DNA of 5,845 bases. It comes from Bacteroidia bacterium. Lineage in GTDB: Bacteria; Bacteroidota; Bacteroidia; Cytophagales; Cyclobacteriaceae. How positions within the stretch are numbered: the stretch's first letter is position 1; every line of letters begins with the position of its first letter. Shown one piece after another: positions 1 to 5,845 of this stretch. The stretch lies in the NCBI GenBank assembly GCA_012031955.1, contig JAAURZ010000179.1, forward strand, positions 1-5,845, in the 5' to 3' direction. Position numbers and translations under genes: made by a program. The notes beneath the pieces were generated by a model. That model worked only from the letters and a program-made list of their open reading frames with translations, made no database searches and was not told the origin of the DNA.

Positions 1-146
1 TTGCCAGCAATACCGCAACCTGCAGGCTCGACACACCGAGCGCGAGCCAGCGGAATGCTTTTGGTTGGGTGATGGGAATAAAACAGCCCGATGAGTCCGC
101 CGGCCAGGGGAAGGAATAACAAAATGGAGAGGAGGTATGCGAGCAT
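1..146 (-). CDS. nuoM: NADH-quinone oxidoreductase subunit M (ND4-like), 5' fragment with a frameshift
   Basis: NuoM is an antiporter-like membrane subunit of Complex I that helps pump protons. Only the N-terminal ~48 residues lie in the window; the rest is off the left edge. From an ATG at 146-144 the product begins MLAYLLSILLFLPLAGGLIG, a hydrophobic first helix typical of NuoM. After P28-T29-K30 the frame breaks at the A-run on the minus strand (59-62). Reading that run as AAA instead of AAAA restores KAFRWLALGVSSLQVAVLLA, a plausible continuation into the second membrane helix, whereas the unshifted frame gives a Cys/Arg-rich, non-membrane sequence. The start lies 37 bases after the nuoL stop, the only real gap within the I-J-K-L-M run. 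The identification rests on position after nuoL plus the helix pattern. The frame break is probably a one-base insertion error, but true disruption cannot be excluded. Confidence 0.8.
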   Translation of the reverse strand, partial: MLAYLLSILLFLPLAGGLIGLFYSHHPTKSIPLARARCVEPAGCGIAG

Positions 147-183
147 GGTTATGTTCCGTTAGTCACGGCGCAAACGCAAAAGT

Positions 184-2098
184 TTAAATCAACGTCCAAA
201 ATAGAAAAATAATCAATCCCACCACGGCCCAGAAAACATATTGCTGGATTTTACCCGACTGAAAAGACCGCGCCATATTGCCTGTCCATCGCACGAGGAA
301 TGTGACCCCCGACACGGCGCCATCAACCAGCACGCGATCTGCCCAACCCGCAATGTGTGCGATGGTCACCTGCACCAGCACGAGTCCGTGCAGGAAGCCG
401 TCGATCCACTCGCGATCTGCTTTCCCCGTAAGGGAAGCAAGTCGTACTACCGGTTTTACTACAATGTCCTGGTATAAATTGTCGAGGTAAAAATTTTGAG
501 TCAGCCAATTGTTGCCGCCACCGACTGCTTTCGCATCGACGTCCATGCGAATACGGATGCAAGGGCAACCCAAAGCACTGAGCCGATAAGCAACCAGTTA
601 TTGGTATCGACGGCAAACCAGCTTGTTGAAATGTGAAACGGATTCCACGAAAATGTGAACCACAGCGACGCCGCGGCAAGCAGCGCCAGGGCAGGCGCAT
701 CACCAAAGGAGGTTCCTGCACATCCATACTTGCGGTAGCCTTTTCGCTGCCGAAGAACACGTGCCACACCAGCCGGAAGGTGTAGAGCACGGATAAAAAT
801 GAGATGACAAAGCCGGCAATGAGTGCCGCATAGCCAATGTTTCCGTGTTGTTGCGCCCAGGCAAGCAACGATGCAAGTATGGCGTCTTTAGACAGAAAAC
901 CCGACGTGAACGGCAACCCGGCCAGTGCGCAGCCGCTGATAACAAACGCAACGAAAGTGAGCGGCAACTTCCTTCGCAGTCCGCCCAGTTGCCGTATATC
1001 CTGCACGTCGAAGTGCGTGTGCGATTGCTGTTGGGCCTGATGCAGTGCGTGAATTATCGAGCCGGCGCCGAGGAAAAGGCAAGCTTTGAAAAATGCATGT
1101 GTAAAGAGATGAAGCATGGCCGCACTTGGCGCGCCTGCACCCGCCGCCGCCACCATCAACCCCAGTTGAGAGATGGTGGAGTAGGCGAGTATCTTTTTTA
1201 TGTCATACTGATGGAGCGCAGCCAGTGCACCGCCGAGGCTGGTCATAAGCCCCACGATGAGCACCAGCGTAAGGCCCGCAGGCCCGAAGAGAAAGTGAAG
1301 TTGAAAGAGAAGATATACACCTGCGGCTACCATGGTGGCGGCGTGTATGAGCGCCGACACCGGTGTGGGCCCTGCCATGGCGTCGGGTAGCCAGGTGAAC
1401 AACGGTAGTTGCGCCGACTTGCCTGCTACGCCTGCAAAGATGCAAAGCGCCGCGTAACCTTGCCATGCGCCGCCGGATTGAGCAAGTGAAGCAATGTCGA
1501 ATGTTCCGGCGTTTACCCATATGATCATCAGCGCCACTACAAAGCCAAGGTCGCCGATCCTGTTGATGATAAATGCCTTTTTTCCGGCAGCCGCTGCGCC
1601 CGGCCTGTCTTTCCAGTGACTGATAAGTCGGTAGGAAGCAAACCCGACCCACTCCCAGCATACAAATGTTACCAGCAGGTTGCCGGAGATCACGATGCCC
1701 AGCATCGCGAATGTGAAGAACCCCAACATGCCGAAGTATCCCTTCACGTTGTCGTCGGAGGCCATATAGCCTGATGAATAAAGATGCACGAGAAATGAAA
1801 CACCGGCCACGGTTGCCATCATGAGCCCGGATACTTCGTTTAAAGTCAGCGTTATGCGCAGTGATTGGCCGCCGAGCGTGAACCACGGAAACGAGGCGGT
1901 GAGCGTGCCGCCTTCGACCGCCCAGGCCAGGTAGGCTGCACCGAGTGCACTTACAAGCAACAGCAGCGTGGCGAGTATGCTCACGATCCAGGCGTAGTGA
2001 TCGGAAATTAAGAGCGTGAGCATGGCCGACACGAGCGGCAGCAACAACACAAATAACGCGATGATCTCGAGCGTGAAGAAATTGCCGGCCGCGTTCAT
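184..2098 (-). CDS. nuoL: NADH-quinone oxidoreductase subunit L (ND5-like), split over three frames by two frameshifts
   Basis: NuoL is the distal antiporter-like proton-pumping subunit of Complex I. Residues 1-470 are in one frame and carry the family hallmarks: E149 in WEWVG (helix 5 glutamate), D183 in NRIGD, K227 in GKSAQLP, the invariant DAMAGPTPVSALIHAATMV block (239-257), K338 in HAFFKA and K404-D405 in SGFLSKD. These match the charged residues of the E. coli proton channel. At the C-run 689-691 the frame breaks. A missing C would continue MRLPLALLAAASLWFTFSWN in the next frame, down to about 505-550. There a second one-base loss moves reading to the third frame, which gives FYLDNLYQ, the lateral-helix region and a last hydrophobic helix ending at the TAA at 184. 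Repaired length is about 638 residues, normal for NuoL. The unrepaired frame would make a 591-residue protein with a nonsense tail from residue 471. The ATG overlaps the nuoK stop (ATGA). Confidence 0.93.
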
Positions 2099-2406
2099 GA
2101 TTCTTTTAATTCGTTTACTTCTTCCGGCACGGACGTGTGATAGTATTTATAAACGCTGAATACGATCGCCAGTCCGACGGCGGCTTCGCACACGGCTACG
2201 AGTATTACAAACAGGGCGAAAAGTTGCCCGTTGAAGTTGTCGGAATACAATTGGTTGAAGGCGACGAGGTTGATGTTGGCGGCGTTGAACATAAGTTCTA
2301 TGCCCATCAGCACCATGATTGCATTTCGTTTGATGATGACAATCATAAGCCCGATTGTGAGCAGGACAGCGCCGAGTACGAGCAAGTGTTGAACCGGCAC
2401 GATCAA
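2095..2406 (-). CDS. nuoK: NADH-quinone oxidoreductase subunit K (ND4L)
   Basis: NuoK is a small three-helix membrane subunit of Complex I that carries part of the central proton pathway. The 103-residue product has three hydrophobic helices at roughly 8-26, 30-50 and 61-86. The two conserved membrane glutamates are present: E37 in GIELMFNA and E74 in AVCEAAVGLA, equivalent to E36 and E72 of E. coli. Length fits the family (about 100). The start is unusual. No ATG is available, and the best candidate is TTG at 2406-2404, whose TTGA overlaps the nuoJ stop by four bases. A GTG two codons later is the alternative and would give a protein starting MPVQH. Family members usually begin close before this P-x-Q-H motif, so either fits. 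The 3' end overlaps nuoL by ATGA, implying translational coupling. Identity is secure; only the start codon is uncertain. Confidence 0.96.
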   Translation of the reverse strand: MIVPVQHLLVLGAVLLTIGLMIVIIKRNAIMVLMGIELMFNAANINLVAFNQLYSDNFNGQLFALFVILVAVCEAAVGLAIVFSVYKYYHTSVPEEVNELKES

Positions 2407-2915
2407 GATTGTGTGGATTTGATGGATGATATAATCACAGCCGCGCCGAGCAATGCCACGAGCAACAGCACGCCGCTTATCTCCAGCGGCAATACGAAAT
2501 CAGTCATTAAGGAGACCCCCAGGCGGGGCACACTGTCGGTCTGGCCAAGGTCTTTGGTTCCGTTCGGTGTGAAGGGTTCTTTGAGCAGGTAGTACGAAAG
2601 TGCGCCCAGCACGACGAGGCCGGTCATGATACCGCTGGCCCAGCGGCCGCCGCCTACCGCCAACGGCCGGCCCGCAATGCGCGACGTGAGCATTATGGCA
2701 AACACCATCACCACGAGGATGCCGCCGGCATACACCAGCAACTGTGAAACGGCTACGAACTCGGCCTGCGAAAACACGAATACGCCGGCCACGGCGATGA
2801 GCGCGATGATGAGCCCGATGGCGCCGTAAAATACATTGCGGGTCCACAGTATGCTCAGTGCCCCAAGCGCAGCGATAACCGCGAACACGTAGAAGATCAC
2901 CAGTTGCAGAGTCAT
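2403..2915 (-). CDS. nuoJ: NADH-quinone oxidoreductase subunit J (ND6)
   Basis: NuoJ is a membrane subunit of Complex I. Its third helix contains a flexible pi-bulge thought to couple quinone reduction to proton transfer. The product is 170 residues with five predicted helices at about 3-24, 29-49, 54-77, 93-111 and 140-164. Family blocks seen are RNVFYGAIGLI (26-36), the helix-3 stretch EFVAVSQLLVYAGGILVVMV (52-71) and FVLPLEISGVLLLVALLGAA (140-159). The frame stays open 92 codons upstream, but that part lies wholly within nuoI in another frame and reads as Arg/His-rich non-membrane sequence. The ATG at 2915-2913, overlapping the nuoI stop as ATGA, is therefore chosen. The loop at 112-135, between helices 4 and 5, is hydrophilic. 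Nothing looks damaged. Confidence 0.97.
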   Translation of the reverse strand: MTLQLVIFYVFAVIAALGALSILWTRNVFYGAIGLIIALIAVAGVFVFSQAEFVAVSQLLVYAGGILVVMVFAIMLTSRIAGRPLAVGGGRWASGIMTGLVVLGALSYYLLKEPFTPNGTKDLGQTDSVPRLGVSLMTDFVLPLEISGVLLLVALLGAAVIISSIKSTQS

Positions 2916-3574
2916 TCTTTGGGTTTTATTTTCGGCCGGAATACAGGACGCACGGCTTTGGGTGAGCCGGCCTCGTCTGGTTTGGCTTCGGTTGTGGGCA
3001 CAGGTGTCTGCGCCTGTTTCTTGAGTTGGTGTTGTTCCCACAACGCTTTTTTTTCCGTAATCTCCGAATCGGTCATTTCCGCGAAAGCGTAATTGTGGTC
3101 TCTTATATCGAACGTGCTGAAGTCGAATACTTTGGTCATCGTGAGACATTCCGTAGGGCAGACGGTGGTGCAGAGTCCGCAAAAACAGCATTTGCCCATG
3201 TCGATATCAAACTTCGCGGCATAAATGCGCTTCGGTGTACCGTCGGAAGTCTTGCCGATTTCCTCGGTTGCTTTTATAGGTTCGATGGTGATGCAATTGA
3301 CGGGGCACACTTTCACACACTTATCACACACAATGCAGTCGTCGATTTCATTGTGCAGGCGATAGCGGCCGTTGTCGGGCACGGGCAACATTTCGTACGG
3401 GTATTGCACGGTGGCGATGCCTTCCGTTTGCTGAAAGTAGTCGACGTGATACACGGGCAGCGTTTTTCTTTTTTTGCGCGCGGCCAGCAGGTGGCGCAGG
3501 GTAAGCCTCATGCCCGTTGCGAGTGATCTCGCTGCCTGACTGATTGCGGAGAAATATGAAAGTGCTTGTGCCAT
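2912..3574 (-). CDS. nuoI: NADH-quinone oxidoreductase subunit I, 2x[4Fe-4S] ferredoxin-like (TYKY)
   Basis: NuoI sits at the junction of the peripheral and membrane arms of Complex I. It passes electrons through clusters N6a and N6b to N2 in NuoB, next to the quinone site. The 220-residue product shows two CxxCxxCxxxCP motifs: C80/C83/C86/C90 and C129/C132/C135/C139. Each is followed by a further Cys at 94 and 143, and an extra C130 lies within the second motif. Residues 1-35 form the expected amphipathic N-terminal region (SLATGMRLTLRHL) that docks on the membrane arm. After about residue 185 there is a Pro/Lys/Glu-rich tail of about 35 residues that lies outside the ferredoxin fold. The E. 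coli protein is 180 residues. The ATG at 3574-3572 has no Shine-Dalgarno but lies just downstream of a candidate promoter. It follows the kinase gene by 66 bases and overlaps nuoJ by 4. Confidence 0.97.
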   Translation of the reverse strand: MAQALSYFSAISQAARSLATGMRLTLRHLLAARKKRKTLPVYHVDYFQQTEGIATVQYPYEMLPVPDNGRYRLHNEIDDCIVCDKCVKVCPVNCITIEPIKATEEIGKTSDGTPKRIYAAKFDIDMGKCCFCGLCTTVCPTECLTMTKVFDFSTFDIRDHNYAFAEMTDSEITEKKALWEQHQLKKQAQTPVPTTEAKPDEAGSPKAVRPVFRPKIKPKE

Positions 3575-3584
3575 GGTAAGGCAA

Positions 3585-3615
3585 CAAAAATAGGACGTAA
3601 ATTATTGGATAAAAA
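3585..3615 (-). promoter_or_regulatory. Candidate Bacteroidota-type promoter before nuoI
   Basis: On the minus strand TATTTTTG (3592-3585) matches the Bacteroidota -7 consensus TAnnTTTG exactly. Nineteen bases upstream lies TTTT (3615-3612), close to the -33 TTTG element. Transcription would start only about 5 bases or so before the nuoI ATG, giving a very short or nearly leaderless message. The position, in the only sizeable gap between kinase and nuoI, makes sense as a way to express nuoI-M independently of the kinase. The region is A/T-rich, so a chance match is possible. The consensus is family knowledge; activity is inferred. Confidence 0.35.
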
Positions 3616-3638
3616 TGGGCAGCGCCGCTTTTCGCGGC
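3611..3638 (-). terminator. Weak hairpin plus T-run after the histidine kinase gene
   Basis: Just after the kinase stop the minus strand reads GCCGC-GAAAA-GCGGC (3638-3624), a perfect 5-bp G/C stem with a 5-base loop. A run of five T (3615-3611) follows after an 8-base spacer. The spacer is longer and the stem shorter than in a strong intrinsic terminator, so it may only attenuate or mark the mRNA 3' end. It would lower read-through from nuoH and the kinase into nuoI. The T-run doubles as the -33 region of the candidate promoter. Confidence 0.3.
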
Positions 3639-3640
3639 AA

Positions 3641-5662
3641 TTATGCCATGGGGAGGGTAAACCAGAACGTACTGCCTCGTCCCACTTCACTTTCGACCCA
3701 GATTTTTCCTCCGTTTTTTTCGATGAATTCTTTACAGAGAATGAGCCCCAGGCCGGTTCCTTTTTCGTTGGCTGTGCCGCGCGTGCTGTAAGGTGCCGTT
3801 TTGTCGAAAAGGATGTCGACGATTTCTTTATCGATGCCCACGCCGTTGTCCTTCACCCACATGATCCACTCTTTGCCTTTGGCTTCGGCGCCGATGCGCA
3901 CTTCGCCGCCGTCGTTGGTGAATTTGATGGCGTTGGTCATCAGGTTGCGTATAACGAGGTTCACAGTGTTGGAGTCGGCAAAGCCAATGGCATTTTTCGG
4001 CACCTCGTTAACGAGTTCAATTTTCTTCGACAAGATGGCGCCTGATAGCTGTATATTTTCATTCACAATTCTGTGGAGGTCTATTTTGGCAGCCTGCAAG
4101 TTGAGCTTGTCCATCTGGAGCAACGTCCAGTCGAGCATGTTGTTGAGCAGCGTGCGGGTGTGGTTGAAGCGCATGCGCAACTCTTGGGTGAGTTCGGCGA
4201 AGTCTTCCGGCCGGATGGCATCCTTCGTCATCAGGTCCAGGATGCCGGCGAGTGCGTTGATGGGCGAGCGCAAGTCGTGCGAGATGATGGAGAAGAATTT
4301 GTCCTTCACCTGGTTGAGGCGTTCGAGCTCGTCGCTGCGGCGCTCCATTTCGTCCTGGTGTTGCAGCAGCAGTTTGTTGATTTGCTTGCGGCGTTGCCCG
4401 CTTCTGTATACTGTTACCAGCAGTATGCCGCTGAGCGCGACGACTACCGCGAGTATGTTTCGGATGAATTCCTGCCGTTTGAGTGCCGACGTCTTCGACG
4501 CTTCCAGTTCGCTGAGCATGGCGATCTGCGAGTCTCTCGACTCGGTTTCAAACCGTATCTGGTCGCGCGAGAGTTTCTCCTGCATCTCCTGGCTGAAGAG
4601 CGAATCTTCAAGTGCTTTGAACTGCCTGAAGAATTGCAGCGACTTGTGATAATCGCCTTTCATTTCCCACAACTGTGAGAGTGCTTCGTTTGCCTGTATT
4701 TCCAGTATGCGCGCGTTGAGCGTGGCAGCCACGGCCGCACTTTGTTCGATGGCGCGTTGTGCTTCGTCGTACTGACCCAGTTTGAGGTAGGCCATGCCTT
4801 TGCCTAACAGTACTTCGGCATTGCCATACTTGTTCGCGGTTTTTGAATGCAACGCGTACGCGGAGTCGAAATAGGCAAGCGACCTGGCGTAGTCTTCAAG
4901 GTGCAGGTGCACCGATGCTATTTTGGTGAGCACGTCGGGTTCGAGTATGTGCAGGTTTAAGATGCGTGTTTCCTCCAGCGACTGCATTAGGGTAAAGAGC
5001 GCCGAGTCGTAGTCGCCTTTGGTCATTTGTATGTCGCCAATCTCGCCCAGTGAGTAAGCTTCGCCCTCCACGTCGCCGATCAGTCGGCTGAGTTTTCGCG
5101 AGATGGTAAGGTGGTCGAGTGCGCGATCGTATTGACCCAACTCTTTGAACACGCGGCCGACGTTGTGCAACGCCACAGCCATTACCAGCGAATCGTTTCT
5201 GCTGCCAGCCACGCGATAGGCCTTGGTAAAATAGTAATAGGCATCGTCGTATTCTCCCAGGTCGAAATAGTCGTTTGCCAGGTTGTTGTAGTTGGCCGGA
5301 ATGGCGGCACTGTCGAGCATAGTGATGGAACTCTGCAGCGCCTGGTTGTCGTATCGCAACGCGGAACTGAAATCTCCTCCGATTCTATAGACGGTTGCGA
5401 GGTTTCTATAGGCCACGGTTTTCATGGCGGAGAGATTACTTTCTTCCACCAACTTTACCGCCTCTTGTGCCAGCGATTTGGCTTTGTTGAAGTCCATGTA
5501 TTCATATTCCATAGACAGCGACACGGTGGCCCGGATACGCGATGAGTCGCTCAGGTTGCCCTTGCGCAACACCTGTTCCAGGCTGTCAATACGCGACTGG
5601 CCGAGGGCTGGTACTGCGACGATGCAGGTTAAAAATGAAAACAGAAAAATATACTTCTTCAC
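3641..5662 (-). CDS. TPR-repeat sensor histidine kinase, periplasmic sensing region
   Basis: This is a membrane sensor kinase of a two-component system, 673 residues from the chosen GTG (5662-5660). Residues 1-21 form a signal peptide (two Lys, hydrophobic core, ending PALG/Q). Residues ~40-350 hold about seven TPR repeats (e.g. 84-109, 124-149, 164-190, 202-229, 245-271, 281-311, 322-351), several with the GxYxxAL-like turn. A charged helical linker (355-398), one membrane helix (402-419) and a coiled-coil linker (424-455) follow. The HisKA domain has phospho-acceptor H462 in SHDLRSP. The HATPase_c domain has the N box N573-x3-N577, G1 DNGVGID (605-611) and G2 GTGLGL (635-640), so it looks catalytically intact. 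There is no receiver or DNA-binding domain. The open frame extends upstream to an ATG at 5839, but that part is nuoH read in another frame; the signal peptide supports the GTG. The gene starts 5 bases after nuoH, suggesting co-transcription. The signal and partner regulator are unknown. Confidence 0.93.
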   Translation of the reverse strand: MKKYIFLFSFLTCIVAVPALGQSRIDSLEQVLRKGNLSDSSRIRATVSLSMEYEYMDFNKAKSLAQEAVKLVEESNLSAMKTVAYRNLATVYRIGGDFSSALRYDNQALQSSITMLDSAAIPANYNNLANDYFDLGEYDDAYYYFTKAYRVAGSRNDSLVMAVALHNVGRVFKELGQYDRALDHLTISRKLSRLIGDVEGEAYSLGEIGDIQMTKGDYDSALFTLMQSLEETRILNLHILEPDVLTKIASVHLHLEDYARSLAYFDSAYALHSKTANKYGNAEVLLGKGMAYLKLGQYDEAQRAIEQSAAVAATLNARILEIQANEALSQLWEMKGDYHKSLQFFRQFKALEDSLFSQEMQEKLSRDQIRFETESRDSQIAMLSELEASKTSALKRQEFIRNILAVVVALSGILLVTVYRSGQRRKQINKLLLQHQDEMERRSDELERLNQVKDKFFSIISHDLRSPINALAGILDLMTKDAIRPEDFAELTQELRMRFNHTRTLLNNMLDWTLLQMDKLNLQAAKIDLHRIVNENIQLSGAILSKKIELVNEVPKNAIGFADSNTVNLVIRNLMTNAIKFTNDGGEVRIGAEAKGKEWIMWVKDNGVGIDKEIVDILFDKTAPYSTRGTANEKGTGLGLILCKEFIEKNGGKIWVESEVGRGSTFWFTLPMA

Positions 5663-5667
5663 GGGCT

Positions 5668-5845
5668 CTAGGAAATTAGCAATACACGCCAAATACCAAC
5701 AATCAAAATCAAAACTAATGAAACTGGGGTAAGATATTTCCAACTCAACCCCATCAACTGATCGATTCTTAGTCTCGGATAAGTCCACCTGACCCACATC
5801 TGTACAAGCACAAACAAAAGCGACTTGCCGAGCAGCCAAAAAATT
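5668..5845 (-). CDS. nuoH: NADH-quinone oxidoreductase subunit H (ND1), 3' end only
   Basis: NuoH is the membrane subunit of Complex I that forms much of the quinone-binding chamber. Only the last 58 codons are in the window, in the frame ending at TAG (5670-5668); the 5' part is off the right edge. The fragment has a hydrophobic helix ([15 protein letters not shown]), then the family's conserved C-terminal motif R-W-T-x-P-R-x-R-x-D-Q-L-M-x-L-x-W-K-x-L-x-P, then a last helix ([12 protein letters not shown]). The C-terminus looks complete and normal. It is AT-richer (about 41% G+C by hand count) than the genes downstream. All four Arg codons are AGG, AGA, AGA and CGT, whereas CGC is common in the kinase. 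The fragment is easy to miss because it is short and overlapped by a longer open frame that extends the kinase. Confidence 0.93.
   Translation of the reverse strand, partial: IFWLLGKSLLFVLVQMWVRWTYPRLRIDQLMGLSWKYLTPVSLVLILIVGIWRVLLIS

Noticed and set aside
845..1390. Plus-strand open frame of 181 codons antisense to nuoL
   Set aside because: It is low in hydrophobic structure, has no motif, and lies fully opposite well-conserved NuoL codons.
1203..1886. Minus-strand 227-codon open frame within nuoL
   Set aside because: It is Arg/His-rich, an out-of-frame reading of conserved nuoL sequence.
184..2098. Programmed ribosomal frameshifting to explain the nuoL frame changes
   Set aside because: No slippery heptamer is seen at either site, two successive shifts would be needed, and NuoL is not known to use recoding.
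2916..3191. Upstream extension of nuoJ by 92 residues
   Set aside because: It lies inside nuoI in another frame and is Arg/His-rich, unlike NuoJ; the ATGA overlap start fits the family.
3801..4649. Plus-strand open frame of 282 codons antisense to the kinase
   Set aside because: Its Ser/Leu-rich composition mirrors the codons of the kinase, with no recognisable domain.
5710..5717. TAGTTTTG on the minus strand as a promoter for the kinase
   Set aside because: It matches the -7 box but lies in AT-rich nuoH coding sequence and has no -33 element at the right distance.
5663..5839. Upstream ATG extension of the kinase (59 more residues)
   Set aside because: It overlaps the nuoH C-terminus in a different frame, and the added residues resemble no domain. 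The GTG gives a clean signal peptide.

Overview
The window is the distal half of a bacterial respiratory Complex I (NADH:quinone oxidoreductase, nuo) operon, read entirely on the minus strand. A TPR-type sensor histidine kinase gene sits inside it. In transcription order (right to left) it holds: the 3' end of nuoH (5668-5845), the histidine kinase (3641-5662), nuoI (2912-3574), nuoJ (2403-2915), nuoK (2095-2406), nuoL (184-2098, two frame breaks) and the 5' end of nuoM (1-146, one frame break). No RNA gene, transposon, CRISPR array or plus-strand gene can be supported. The plus-strand open frames are antisense shadows of these genes.

The organism is most likely a member of the Bacteroidota. 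This is inferred from three things: the style of the kinase (periplasmic TPR solenoid, one membrane helix, HisKA plus HATPase_c), the lack of Shine-Dalgarno-like sequences before the starts, and a good match to the Bacteroidota -7 promoter box ahead of nuoI. Most of the window is roughly 53-60% G+C by hand count of sample lines. The visible nuoH end is clearly lower, at about 41%.

The nuo genes encode neighbouring parts of one enzyme. NuoH (ND1) forms the quinone-site base in the membrane. NuoI carries the 4Fe-4S clusters N6a/N6b that bring electrons down to the quinone. NuoJ and NuoK are small membrane subunits carrying the proton pathway, and NuoL and NuoM are antiporter-like proton pumps. 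nuoI-J-K-L are chained by 4-base stop/start overlaps. The kinase starts 5 bases after the nuoH stop and is followed by a 66-base gap holding a weak hairpin and a candidate promoter for nuoI onward.

Two things need a second look. The first is the kinase wedged between nuoH and nuoI, where Complex I operons normally run straight through, together with the composition step at its upstream border. The second is a cluster of three single-base frame breaks, all within the leftmost ~700 bases (nuoM once, nuoL twice). These look more like sequence errors than gene decay, because the protein sequence resumes intact after each one.
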